NCBI RefSeq assembly: GCF_001704415.2
Contig: NC_030824.1
Span: 31,615,022-31,679,021 of the forward strand
Direction: 5' to 3'
Length of the DNA: 64,000 nucleotides
From: Capra hircus
Lineage: Eukaryota > Chordata > Mammalia > Artiodactyla > Bovidae
Every line of letters starts with the position of its first letter. The stretch's first letter is position 1. Made by a program: the position numbers and the translations under genes. The notes beneath the pieces were generated by a model. It was not told where the DNA came from and did not search any database. It was given only the letters and a program-made list of their open reading frames with translations. This document shows positions 10,636-22,113 of this stretch, piece after piece.

Positions 10636-10715
10636 TTCTTTATCAACAAACATCTACTGAGAGCTGCCCGTGTTTCAGGCCTGGTGCTCAGTCTGGGGTC
10701 ACAGTTATAGTGAGA
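10636..10715 (+). repeat. Possible L2-type ancient repeat remnant
   Basis: CAACAAACATCTACTGAGAG followed by TTTCAGGCCTGGTGCTCAGT and a 'ctggggtcacagttatagtg' run resembles the widespread 'aacaaatatttattgagcgcctac...ccaggcactgtgctagg' segment of old mammalian repeats. Short and diverged. Confidence 0.35.
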
Positions 10716-10913
10716 CACTCAAGACAAGGATTCACATATCATGATTTGTTAGGGAGTATTCCTGGAAAAACACTTCTAAGGGAGTGAAAAGGTCACTTCT
10801 ATGGTGAGAAAGGAGGTCTAGCCAAATCTTCAAAGAAAATTTCTTAAATCTTGTTTAAAATCTTTAAAATAAGATAAAAAACCCCCAACTCTTTGAGGAC
10901 CAATGAAGCCATT

Positions 10914-11017
10914 TTCCTGTATGGCATGTGGGGTCCTACTTATCTGGCCAGATACCAAACGAGTGCCCCTGCCCTGGGAGTGCAGAGTCTTAACCACTGG
11001 ACCGCCAGGGAAGTCCC
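10914..11017 (-). mobile_element. CHR-type tRNA-derived SINE
   Basis: Ends with AACCACTGGACCGCCAGGGA and AGTCCC, the reverse of the GGGACTTCCCTGGCGGTCC head. GGCATGTGGGGTCC marks the 3' body. The B-box region is poorly kept and there is no clear T-run. Confidence 0.8.
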
Positions 11018-14000
11018 TTTTCTTTTGGTTTTGCTTGAAGGAGACAATCTATACAGCTAGTACAGCTCATCCAACTATTAGACTCAAATTCACATGATCA
11101 GCTGAAGTGCACAAAAAGGAAAACTTTAAGAATCAGGCTAAGAACAAGACCAGAGAGGGTTAGCAATGTTGCAAGGCTTGAGAGATACTGGGGCCCTGGG
11201 AAAATTTAGCTTTCTCCAAAGGGCTGGCCCCCTACAGTATTAGCCAAAGTCATTTAGGGGTTAACTTTGGGTCAATTCCCTAAGTAGCCCCTGGAGACAT
11301 TGGTCAGTTTAGCATTGTCCTGAACTTGGAGCAAGGAAGATGCTCCAAGAAGGTAAATTCCAAGATACTCCCTGTTCTCTCATTCAAGCAGGCCAAGTGA
11401 GTTCCAGAAAGCTCAAAAAGGCGCAGGAGCTTAATGTTAGGAATAAAAGCTCACCTAAATACCCGTTGGCCTGAAAGAGGTGAAGGGATCAGAGGGCAGT
11501 TAGTAGAGTTCCAACAGCGCCCTCTTCAGACTACCCATTGCGCCACATGTTGAACTGATTCCACACACAGACGCACTTTGGGCCAAAGAGGCAGACTGGT
11601 GCTTAGAACTGTGGAGTGGGTCTAACTGAATAAGCTTGCCACCAACTGGCTGCTTGGTCTTCATGAGGAAGGGCACCATACTGAAGGTTCAGTATCTGTC
11701 TCTGGGGCTGACTTGTTGGGTCTTCAACAGCCTCTATCACTAGACCAGCTTTGAGTGAGTGGCAGCACAGGCGACTGGGTCCATGGGTAGCCTCATATCT
11801 GCTGTGACCGGGTCTGCCATGCTGGTATTGGGAAAGCCAAGGACAGAGGCTACCTGACATTCACATGAGACATTCCACCCACAGGTTATTTATCTCATGC
11901 TCTGCAGTGGATGCTATCCTGTGGACATTGACATGCAGAGCAAAAGTTCACAGATTTTGTGTACATTTGCACAGAACTGCCCAAGCATCAGGGTCACTTA
12001 CACTGTAGCCTAAGCCTGATGCAAACCCCTCTCTTGAGCAGACAGCATCAGATAGTAAAAGAGATGAAACAACTTTCCTAAGTGCAAAACCTGAAGAGGG
12101 CTACCAACTTCTGTTCTTTAGCCTAGTGGTAGCTGGAAGAGGTATAAGGTGTAATAGCTTGTTCTTTATTTTCCAGAGGATCTGTCACTAGTTCCAAATC
12201 ACCTACTGCTTAAGAAGAGCACTGATGTGGCAAGTCCCTGAACCTTAGTGGGTTTTAATCTCCCATCCCACGTAGCACCTTTGCTTATCAGGCACCAAGA
12301 ATACTGCTAAATTAATACTGTGCATTGGGTACAGTTATCATGAGGTCACTGATTCAGTGAGCCAGTATGATGTTCTGCAGAATATCTAGCTGATAAAAGC
12401 CCTTTTGAGTCATTGTTAAAAGGAAGAATTCTACCCATTCATTTGAATGAAATTTTCTGATCCTTCTTATTGATAGTTGTTGAAAATAATGCATTTGCTT
12501 TAGAGAAAGGTACTATCAGTGGTACAGCTAACACAACAGGAACTACAACTTAGTTGTAGTCATCTGTCACAATGAACTGGCTTTTCCCAAGGGCCAGATG
12601 AGTCCAATAAAAGGAACGTGATGGAAATTACCCCTCTGTATATTTTAAATCTTTGAGTGAATCACTAGTTTCTTACATCCCACGTGGCTGTGGTATTGTT
12701 TCTGATTTGTTGTCTTTGGGCACAAGTTCAGGGGCTTATACTTGGATTTTTCTAATATGATGGCCTTTATTCCATAGGTCAAAGAATCAATGTAATCATT
12801 GCTGGCTGCTAAATACATTATCCTGTGACTGTGTTCAGGATCACTGAAATGCCACTGTGGGGCCAGGGACACAGTGTGAGAATAACTTGGGTAAACACCA
12901 CATTATCATCTGGCCCCCATCTACCCCTGCTCTTATAAGTGTTCTGTGGTGATGTTTGGAAATTCCTGGTACCAAATTTTCGTGTAGACACAGGATTTAA
13001 AGTCCAAGGCACATGTAGGTACCCCCTGTTTCCTAGTGTGCTGTTATTTGTGTAAATGTTCATAGTTCTCTTTGGGGAAGAATGAGAGAATCAGTATTGT
13101 ATTTCCTTGCTGTGGATTGCAGGATCCTCCTTCAGGGGGACTTGCTTTTCCCTCTAAACAATGGACTGTATGTCTGAGGACTGACTCAAGTCTGTACATT
13201 AGGGAGGGGGCAGTAATTTGTTCATTAGCACAGATGACACCAGCCATCTGTTCATCTGCTCTTCATCTTCTTGAAGAACACTTTTAAATTAAAACATTTT
13301 TTATTGTATATTATCAGGCAATGCCCTTGTTGTTTGCTCATCTATCTTGTCCTAGAAATACCATGGCTTATTAGAGATCACCATAGGGACTTGCAGCTTT
13401 GAGGCCTACTGTGGTAACTGTTCTCCTTGTCTGGTGATTAAGTGCTGCCATCTCCTACCTTTCCTACTATAACAAGGCCATCAGTTCTATAACAGCATCC
13501 TACCTTCACTCCCAGCCTACTGAGAACAATCACCAATAAGCTTCTCAAGGATGCCTCCTCACTGGAGGACACTTTATATGTGCACTCCTTGACTCATAGT
13601 GGAGGGGTGTCCTCCAGAACTTCCCAGGGTAGATAGCCTCCTGGTGGAGTCTTAGATGTTGCATAACTACCTTGGCCCCCTGTTTTGAGCCTGGTGATTA
13701 CTTTCTCAAGTTCCACCAAAGGAATTCTGGTATTTCTACCTCAGTTAATGGGATTTGCTGTTTTTTTTTTTTTTTTTTCAAAGTTCCTGGGAACAAAGCA
13801 AGCAAAATACATCAGGACTGGCTGTTACTTGGGTATTAAGGTCAAGAGCATACTCCCAAGTGCAAACTCTCCCCATGCACCCTTCTGGTCTACCACACTT
13901 CAGTGACCACTGCCAGGCACACCTTTCAGTTCCTCCTCTAAGTCAGGCTCTGTATTTCTTGGAGTAAATAAATCCTTTCATCCCTTAGCAGAGGCATACT

Positions 14001-14047
14001 TTGCTAATAAGCTCATGCTGGTCTGATAGTCAGGAAGGCAGCCCATC
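11018..14047. other. Unassigned sequence, ~3 kb
   Basis: No repeat or gene I can name. Several minus-strand frames of 67-85 codons overlap end to end between 12645 and 13247, which could be the decayed trace of an old retroelement, but no catalytic motif is visible. A 20-nt T run occurs at 13759-13778. Confidence 0.35.
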
Positions 14048-14169
14048 TTGACAGGCAAGTATAATTTTGCTAAGCACTGGTTTCAGTTGAGGCTTCTGCA
14101 GTCTGCAATTGACAGGCAAGTATAATTTTGCAAAGCATTGGTTTCAGTCGAGGCTTCTGCCGTCTGCAG
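14048..14169. repeat. Tandem duplication, 2 x 61 bp
   Basis: TTGACAGGCAAGTATAATTT starts at 14048 and again at 14109. The 61-bp units continue through TTTGC(T/A)AAGCA(C/T)TGGTTTCAG, GAGGCTTCTGC and GTCTGCA with only a few substitutions. It is not a known SINE. A local head-to-tail duplication is the simplest reading. Confidence 0.9.
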
Positions 14170-15748
14170 CCAGAGGAAGCAGCTGTTCTCCAGTTAGAAG
14201 AATGGAAACACTTTTTCAGGCTCAGGGTTTTAAGGGAGTTGTGGGGTTCAGTGATTCTGGGTGCATCCAGGTATCTCTGTCCCAAGTCCCAGGATCCTAT
14301 CGCTTCTCCATCAGAACCTGCCTTCAGTGTGAATAGCTTGCCAAGCTGCACTCCAGCCTCTCTGCAGCTTTGCTGCTCTCTCTCCAGTCTTAGTTGCGGT
14401 CCTCAGCATGTTTTCCCTGCAGCTACAGACAATGATGTTCTCCTCAAAGGCCATCATGGAGAACTTGTGGCTTTCACACTATGTTCTGAGCTAGTAATTG
14501 GCTGATCTAAATGTGTAATTTTCTTTCTACGGCCCATTAATGGGACTTCATAATAACTAGGAACCCTACAGTTCTTGTAATTACCCTCCCTACCATATGT
14601 CCCAAATGCTAGAGATATTGTACAGTCCAGGGAACCACTTCCTCTCATATCTCATTCTAATTTGCCACATCCAGAAGTTTTAGCAGTAGCCCCTGTTTTG
14701 TCACTTTATCTGTCACTAACAGTGGGGTTCCTATTGCCATCTAGCCAGTGGGTCAACCAACTCCAGAACCTTACCTTGAGTTTCAGTCAGATCATTTTTG
14801 ATACCAGCTGTCTCAGGTTGGCATTTCCAGGAGCAAATCCTGAGATAAGGATTTTTGTGAAATTGACTTATGAAGAAGTGTCTCAGGGAAGATTGGCAGA
14901 AAAGTGGGAAGGTGAGACCAGGAAAGGTGAGGTGCCAGACAGAGTATCACAGTCAATGGTGAGGTTCCAGAGAACCGCTAGGAGAAAGTTAGACTCCTTT
15001 CTGCAGGGAAGGTCCAGAGATGCCTCAGGGCAGTCATGACTGAGAGGCAGCGGAACTAAAGCGTTTGTGCCTCTGCAACTCTGGACCAATGGTGAAGGTG
15101 GTTGTCACTACTAGAAAATCAATTTCCAGGCAAGTGGGCCCAAGAAAAGGGTTCTGGTCTTCTGAAGTCCACCCTTCTTTGGACTTTGGACTCTGGACTT
15201 GGAAGTCCACCCAAAGAGATATGGTTCCTGGCTGTTGGGAGTGAAACTGCATTGCTGGACATTCTAATATGCACAAAAATGTAAAGAATACTAAGAGGAT
15301 TTGGGGGAACCACTGAGGCTATTTTTCAGACAATAGACAAACAGACAATTAATTGTCAGAGGGAATGATATCTATTGATAATATTGTTCGGCGTAAATAA
15401 TATTCCTTTCCACTGCCTTTGGACATTATTCTCCAGAGTAGATTTTTAGCCTCCACATTTCCAGATAGATAGTCTCTCACTGTTGAACTCTGTTACTTAA
15501 CTCACTCCTTCTCTTTACCTCCTTTTCAGCTTTTGTTCTTTACTGTACCCATTAAAAAAATCTATGCAATGATGTATTATTGACCATTTGTGCATATTTT
15601 TAGTGTTTAATCTTTTTTCTGAACATAACTTTTAATAATTTTATTACTTAAACTATTTTTAAATGGTTGTCTTTGTTCAAAAGAAACTTGACTAATATGA
15701 AGCAATCATTCGATAGAAATGTATTGAGTACTTTATATATGCATGATA
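14170..15748. other. Unassigned sequence
   Basis: Includes two 125-codon plus frames (14128-14505, 14662-15039). Their composition is unremarkable, they have no domain, and overlapping frames of similar length on the other strand argue against coding. Confidence 0.35.
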
Positions 15749-16004
15749 ATGTCCAGTACTTTGGCCACCTCATGCAAAGAGTTGCCTCATTGGAAAAGGC
15801 TCTGATGCTGGGAGGGATTGGGGGAGGAGGAGAAGGGGACAACAGAGGATGAGATGGCTGGATGGCATCAGTGACTCGATGGACATGAGTCTGGGTGAAC
15901 TCCGGGAGTTGGTGATGGACAGGGAGGCCTGGCGTGCTGCGATTCATGGGGTCGCAAAGAGTCGGACATGACTGAGCGACTGGACTGAACTGAACTGAAC
16001 TGAA
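15749..16004 (+). mobile_element. BovB LINE, short 3' end
   Basis: Starts at CAGTACTTTGGCCACCTCAT and ends GACTGGACTGAACTGAACTG. Only the last ~255 bp of BovB are present. The frame carries GHLMQRVASLEKALMLGG, then a break. Sequence is close to family consensus, so it is a fairly young copy. Confidence 0.92.
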
Positions 16005-16329
16005 TGTTCTAGCCACTGATGTGACTAAAACAAACAAAATTGGCAAAAATACTTGTCCTCTAGTATGGATTCCAAGATAATGGAATAATATATACTATGT
16101 TCGATGGAGAGAAGATAGATCTGAATGGGGGTGGGTGGGATTTTGTGCATATGTGTGTATGCTTCTGTGTGTGTGTCTTTGGAAGTATGATCAGAGTGAA
16201 CTCCTGGATTTGGGTGAGAAGGGGTCTAAAAGAAACGTACCAGGCAACGGCTATAATGAGCACAGATGCCTTGAGACAGGAGCATGTTGGATGGGGTCAG
16301 GGAACACACAGGAATCTGGTGTTAGAGCT

Positions 16330-16640
16330 GGAACTGGCTTCAGTGGAACAGACCAGGAGGAAAGCTGGGCTGCTGAATATACAGGATTTTAGGGGCCATT
16401 TTAAGGACTTGTTTTTTTACTCTAAGATGGGAGGTCACAGGAAAAATTTGAATGCTTTGTGAAGAGGCGCTCTAGGGACAGAAGCTGGTTAGAAGGTTGT
16501 TGCAGTTATGACAATAAGATGAGGGGGATAGCATTGGATGAGTGAAAACAAGTCAAATTGTGGGGAAAATGGTAATAGGATTTGCTGATACATTGTATGA
16601 ATTAGATACAGAGTTTATAACTTGACTGGTAGGAACATTT
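16330..16640 (+). repeat. Old mammal-wide repeat (unclassified)
   Basis: Same type of purine-rich text as 8773-9010 (GAGGCGCTCTAGGGACAGAA, GAAGGTTGTTGCAGTTATGA, AATAGGATTTGCTGATACAT). Family name uncertain. Confidence 0.35.
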
Positions 16641-18484
16641 CATACTTTTAAATATTCATCCCCAATTCCTATTTCCTCTAATGTTGTACCATAGTTTCTA
16701 ACTTTAGGGAAGACAAATTCACTTACAGAGAGAAATGCTAAAACTAAAAGCATATCTGTGTGTTACTAATAGCTTAGGGTAGCAATCAAGCAAGGAAGCA
16801 TAGTTTTAGGTTGTAGAGGGAGCCGCACAGAAAGCAAGACTCATCCCTCGCTTTTATGAACTATTGGATTCTCGATAATAGTGAAGATACGAGGTTAAGA
16901 TAGTGCATGTCATAATACATCTGGAGAGATTTTCATATATGAAACACCTGTGAAAAATACACTTGCACACACATAAATTCTGTACGTGACTTCTTCAGAC
17001 TCTAAGTATGCTAAGAAGAAATAAGGTGAAATCAATCTGGGTGAAAATCTTTCCCTGAAGTTTTACCAAGGAGGTACTTTGGTACTGCTCTGAGAGAAGG
17101 GCAACCCATACAATAGGGAGCCAGGCCAACGAAATTAGTCAGAAGTGGAAATGGGCAAGGTGTGTTACGGGACAAAGGTTGGCCTGATGAGAGTGGATGA
17201 ACAATACTAAAATAAGTATGAATGACTTTTCCTGAGATAAACAGCTGTGTAAGAAGCATTAGTTTTAGTTTCTTTTCCTTGTATGACCGAAAGACTCAAG
17301 GATGCTTAATCTGATTTGGTTTGCATAAACTTTGAAAATCTAATAAGTGGTAGGAAATGAACATTAACACAAAATTTTACATTTGATCTAAGGAGTTTGT
17401 AGATATTCTGAAGCAGGAAGATCCATGGAAACCAGCTGGCAAATGCTCAGAGTGTTTTGCTATTAAGCAGCAACTAGGCTTTAATATCTCTTTCCTCCTG
17501 AAATATTTCAACTAACTTTGCCAGAAATCTTATCAAAATTAGAACATCATAGATCCAACTGAAAGTTACAAAATGGATTGACTGTGTGGCTGGAGAATAA
17601 TGAGTAGATCTCTAAATTCCTCCATTTTTTGAGCATAAAGAAGGGAAAAGATGCTTTGATATCTTTAAACACTTGATTATGTCCCCTATATAGAAGGGTT
17701 GCTGAATGTATTGTTATTTATGCATAGATGAAGTTTTTTAGTGAAATATATTTAATTTTAGAGTGGAGATGAGTAAGGACATTTAAGGAAAGCTTAGGAA
17801 AGATCCATCAACTAGCAATTTTAAAGAATAAGCTAAAAATTGAAATCCAGCTTTTCTGTACCATAGTATTCTGCAAGTAATCACTGGAGGCATAGGGCAG
17901 AGAGTCATGTTGCTTTTTTGCTAGTAAATTGCATATTACCTATGAGCTGTTTATTTATTTACCTATTCCAGGCTCTTTAAAATGCACCCTTGGTAGAGCT
18001 CTCTGGGCACAGGTACAAAATAATAATGGCTTGGTAAGCTGTGTGCTCTGGAAATGCTTCAAGCAAGTAGATTCAGGTGGAATTGACACAGCTGAACTGG
18101 TGGCTGTCAATGAGGTGTGGGCTGACCTCCAAGGATGTAAGTGTCAGCTCAGCGAAGCACTCTGTGAACAGAGTGAGACGAACAGCAATTATCTCTTTCG
18201 GAATAGCCATCTTGGGAACAGTCATTTTCTCTCTCCGATTTCTGGGTTGAAAAGTGTACTGCATGCTTTAGGGAGATGCCTTGAGTTTTATGTAGTACCT
18301 TATTCTTTTGCATGGCACCCTGCCCTGGATATCCATATGGCAACCAGGTGAAATTGATCTGAGCCAAGACAAAGAAGCAGGCTGCGCTGATTTGCCTAAG
18401 ACCTGGAAAATAAGTGAAAAAGGTACAAAGGCAGTGCCCACATTATTTACTCTGACATATAAAATGGCTAAAATATATGGTTTT
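16641..18484. other. Unassigned single-copy-looking sequence
   Basis: No repeat recognised. The 140-codon plus frame 17929-18351 is the longest non-repeat frame in the window. It has no signal peptide, domain or Kozak support, and two minus frames overlap it. I do not call it a gene. Confidence 0.4.
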
Positions 18485-18530
18485 GGGGATCACGCAGGTA
18501 TGAGTTCTGGTCTTGGCTTTGCCATGTACT

Positions 18531-18541
18531 AGGTACTTACT
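18531..18541. repeat. Target-site duplication, left copy (BOV-A2 in MIR)
   Basis: AGGTACTTACT, repeated exactly at 18802-18812. Confidence 0.88.
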
Positions 18542-18801
18542 CGGAGAAGGCAATGGCACCCCACTCCAGTACTCTTGCCTGGAAAATCCCATGGACGGAG
18601 AAGCCTGGTGGGCGACAGTCCAAGGGGTCGCTAAGAGTCAGACATGACTGAGCGACTTCACTTTCACTTTTCACTTTCATGCATTGGAGAAGGAAATGGC
18701 AAACCACTCCAGTGTTCTTGCCTTGAGAATCCCAGTGGGCTGCCATCTATGGGGTGGCACAGAGTCGGACACGACTGAAGCGACTTAGCAGCAGCAGCAG
18801 C
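18542..18801 (-). mobile_element. BOV-A2 SINE nested in MIR
   Basis: Reverse-oriented BOV-A2: GGAGAAGGCAATGGCACCCC at left, the CACTTTCACTTTTCACTTTC linker, and the (GCA)n end (AGCAGCAGCAGCAGC) at right. Flanked by an exact 11-bp duplication of MIR sequence. Confidence 0.95.
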
Positions 18802-18812
18802 AGGTACTTACT
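18802..18812. repeat. Target-site duplication, right copy (BOV-A2 in MIR)
   Basis: Second exact AGGTACTTACT. Confidence 0.88.
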
Positions 18813-18960
18813 GGCATTAACTTCTTGAGTGTTGGTATTTTCATCTCAAAAATGGAGATAATAGTATTTTATTCTTAAGGTTATTTTGAGGATAAAATAA
18901 GTAATTTACATGTAAAGCAGATTGCCTAGTATATAGCAAGCTCTCTATATATGTGTCTTT

Positions 18961-19589
18961 TGTGGTCAGTGTGACCTTGGGCTCACCTCACTACTGTGAA
19001 CACCTGGATGTGGTCCCCTAGGGTTTCCCCCTTTCTAGAAACTACTAAGGATGTGTGGGACTCTTTACTCTTCTTGACTGCTCTTGCAGTGGTGGTAATG
19101 TCCCTGCTGCTTGGAGTCCAAGAGAGAGAAGAAAAACCCTGTGCTCATTGTCAGGGCTCCACGCAAAGAGGTGTGTTTCTAGCCTGGTCTCGCAGTTTGC
19201 AGTTTAGAGCAACTTTCCCCATGAACATGGCACTATGAACATTTTTGTTCAAAAATTTCATGTTTAGCTTCTATGTATGAATAAATTTAGAAGACCACAA
19301 TTTTGCTGCCTATACTTGTTAAGAAACAGATTCAGTTGAAAACTGATCATGGGCATTTCCCAATGTGATGAAACATTCCTTCAATATGATTTAAATAAAA
19401 TTTAAAATGAGTTGTATATTTTCTGAAAATAAAGACATCTTTATTTTAAAGTAATATATGATAAACAATCTGTCATCACACTCCTGTAAAATAATTGCTG
19501 TTAAAAATTTTACTTTATATCTTAAGATGCAAGTATAAACTGTATACTTTATAATGCTGTATACTGTATAATGTATATATTTTATTTAA
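18961..19589. other. Unassigned AT-rich sequence
   Basis: An 80-codon plus frame (18996-19238) has no family features. From 19380 the DNA is very AT-rich. Confidence 0.35.
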
Positions 19590-20005
19590 ATGTAGTTACA
19601 CTACACAGTCTAATACCTAACCTGTTTTTTTTTACCTCAACAAAATATTGTGGATGTCTTTCCATGTCAATATAAAAGTCTATCTTGAAAAAAAATGTTA
19701 AGTAGTATTCTATTATACTGGATGTATCCTTATTTATTCACTCAATCTTTTATCATTGGACATTTTGATTATTTTATCCATTTGCTACAGAGCATTCAAT
19801 GAACATCTCTGTATAACATATTTTTATACTCATACATTTATTTCTTAAATAATAAGAAAGGGAATTTTAGTATCAAATGGTATGCACATTTTTAATATTG
19901 GTAGAAATAGCCCTCTAGAAATGTTGAATATTTTATATTTCTTTTCAAAATGCATGAGATGTCCCATTTCCCCACACTTTTGCCAACTCTAGGCTAATTT
20001 TTTTT
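19590..20005 (-). mobile_element. Old L1 (L1M-type) 3' region
   Basis: Reverse-oriented text of the old L1 type: TGGATGTCTTTCCATGTCAA, GTAGTATTCTATTATACTGG, ATTGGACATTTTGATTATTT, AAATGGTATGCACATTTTTA and CCATTTCCCCACACTTTTGC. Diverged, with no frame left. Confidence 0.65.
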
Positions 20006-20281
20006 TAAAAAAACTTTTAATTCTTTGTTAAATTTGATGTGTCCTTGTAAGCTGTGCTACGTCTGTATCAGAAGTCAACAGTGTGAACATGAGAGACAAA
20101 CATTTTGCAAAATAATGTGATCTATTAGTCCTTCTGTACAGACTTTCCTCTTCATACAGCAGCCTACAGGTTATTTCCATGAGAAAATATTTTCTATTTT
20201 CCAGACCACTGGAAAAAATATCAGGCTTGTAAACTTTTTTGATACAATGACTGAATTTCTCAATAAATATTTATTCCACAT
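20006..20281. other. Unassigned sequence
   Basis: Short gap, nothing recognised. Confidence 0.35.
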
Positions 20282-20307
20282 ATGACTGAGTGACTGAACT
20301 GAACTGA
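20282..20307 (+). mobile_element. BovB extreme 3' tip (~26 bp)
   Basis: TATGACTGAGTGACTGAACT and GAACTGA equal the last bases of BovB with nothing upstream. It is either an extreme 5' truncation or a deletion remnant. Confidence 0.7.
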
Positions 20308-20890
20308 TCCATGATTTCATATCAACTCATTAATCTGGCTTCCATTAAAGGTATTGTGATCTATTTTTTAACATTTTAGGAGACATAAGAAGTTATCTCA
20401 GTAGGTTAACTTTCAAAGACTTTACTAAAAGACTTCAGGAAAACTTGAGGGCTCAGTTATTCCTTCTAGACAGGCTACATACAATGCATTTATTTTGTCT
20501 GAGGCTGTATTTATCTTGAGATCTCATTATCTGGGAAAGTGCCATGGCTCTGTGGCTTGAACTCCTGAGGGAGATATTTTCACCCACCATAATATCAGCC
20601 TCTCAGTTTTGAAAGTGGAATATGAATCACAAATTTATACTCTTGTCTCCAATTTGTGAAAAGATAGTGCATAGAGAAAATGAAAGCAGTAAGTGGATGA
20701 AAAAGCTCTTGCGCTTGTCTCCAGCACGTAAAGACTCTGTGCCAGGCGTTCACCACATGCTCATGTTCAGGAAAACTCTGTTCATTAGAAAAAGTATTTG
20801 AATAATTCTGGCCATCAGATGAGTAAAGGGAGGATATAAAAATGCTCCACAAGTCTCTGCAGAAGATATCATTTGACAACAGGCAAGTTG
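20308..20890. other. Unassigned sequence
   Basis: No repeat named. The reading frame that begins here at 20842 only becomes meaningful where BovB starts. Confidence 0.35.
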
Positions 20891-21606
20891 TGAAAGAGGA
20901 GAGTGAAAAAGTTGGCTTAAAGCTCAACATTCAGAAAACTAAGGTCATGGCATCTGGTCCCATCACTTCATGGGAAATAGATGGGGAAACAGTGGAAACA
21001 GTGTCAGACTTTATTTTTTGGGGCTCCAAAATCACTGCAGATGGTGATTGCAGCCATGAAATTAAAAGACGCTTACTCCTTGGAAGGGAAGTTATGACCA
21101 ACCTAGATAGCATATTCAAAAGCAGAGACATTACTTTGCCGACTGAGGTCCATCTAGTCAAGGCTATGGTTTTTCCTGTGGTCATGTATGGATACGAGAG
21201 TTGGACTGTGAAGAAAGTTGAGTGCTGAAAAATTGATGCTTTTGAACTGTGGTGTTGGAGAAGACTCTTGAGAGTCCCTTGGACTGCAAGGAGATCCAAC
21301 CAGTCCATTCTAAAGGAGATCAGTCCTGGGTGCTCTTTGGAAGGAATGATGCTAAAGCTGAAACTCTAGTACTTTGGCCACCTCATGGGAAGAGTTGACT
21401 CATTGGAACAGACTCTGATGCTGGGAGGGATTGGGGGCAGGAGAAGAAGGGGATGACAGAGGATGAGATGGCTGGATGGCATCACTGACTCAATGGACGT
21501 GAGTCTGAACTCCAGGAGTTGGTGATGGACAGGGAGGCCTGGTGTGCTGCGATTCATGGGGTCGCAAAGAGTCGGACATGACTGAGCGACTGAACTGAAC
21601 TGAATT
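20891..21606 (+). mobile_element. BovB LINE, post-palm RT to 3' end
   Basis: Begins just after the YADD region (GTGAAAGAGGAGAGTGAAAA, giving KEESEKVGLKLNIQKTKVMA) and runs to the GAACTGAACTGAATTGA tail. The frame is open to 21228 (128 aa including flank) with DGDCSHEIKRRLLLGREV, MTNLDSIFKSRDITLP and VVMYGYESWTVKK. A stop (tgctgaaa) follows, then a second stop at the LKL-YFGHL site, then a frameshift near 21500. Catalytic residues are absent through 5' truncation. Confidence 0.95.
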
Positions 21607-22113
21607 GAAGTTTCAACCTTTAGTTAAAGGGCTACTCTAATCCTTACAGAATATGAAACAACTGTGACCCTTGGCAGGTCCCTGAGCATGTATTGTTTAA
21701 AAGTGCTTCTCTTCCTCATTCCCTCTCCCCCTTCACTTCCTTTTTTCCCTCTGGAGTAAATTCATGCATATCAGTTATGGCATGATACTGAAATGTTGTT
21801 TTTATCTTTTCACATTTTGGAAGAGTTTTCTTTTCTTGACTGATGTTTAGAAAGTCTTTCATATCATGGTAAAGAAATTTAGAAAAGTGTAAAGGAGAAA
21901 AAAGGAATCTTTTCTGACATCATGCAGTTATTTTAGTATAATTATGTTCATGCTGCTGAACAGTACTTACCATATTGTGCCTTCCACCAAGTTATTTTCT
22001 TTGCACAGAACCACTGTTTTATTCCTCTCTTTGTTTCCCAAGAACATCTTGCACAGAATGAGGCATAAATAGTTTTAAGAAATATGTTTAATAGCATCTA
22101 AAATAATAAATCA
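21607..22113. other. Unassigned sequence
   Basis: CT-rich around 21710-21760, otherwise unremarkable. Confidence 0.35.

Larger units (their letters stand above)
18485..18960 (+). repeat. MIR SINE, split by BOV-A2
   Basis: Left piece 18485-18541 (GGTCTTGGCTTTGCCATGTA, as in the MIR 'ggctctgccacttactagct' core). Right piece 18802-18960 (TTTTCATCTCAAAAATGGAG, ATAATAGTATTTTATTCTTA, GGATAAAATAAGTAATTTAC, GATTGCCTAGTATATAGCAA). The two halves are collinear with MIR once the BOV-A2 is removed. Confidence 0.7.

Noticed and set aside
13759..13778. T run as the tail of a minus-strand retrocopy
   Set aside because: No flanking target duplication and no AATAAA complement next to it. Other long T runs (34040-34059, 63235-63252) were rejected for the same reason.
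14128..14505. 125-codon frame spanning the 61-bp duplication
   Set aside because: The frame crosses a local duplication and antisense frames of similar length exist. No protein features.
17929..18351. 140-codon plus-strand open frame
   Set aside because: No domain, signal peptide or splice context. Minus-strand frames of 63-72 codons overlap it, and length alone is not evidence in mammalian intergenic DNA.
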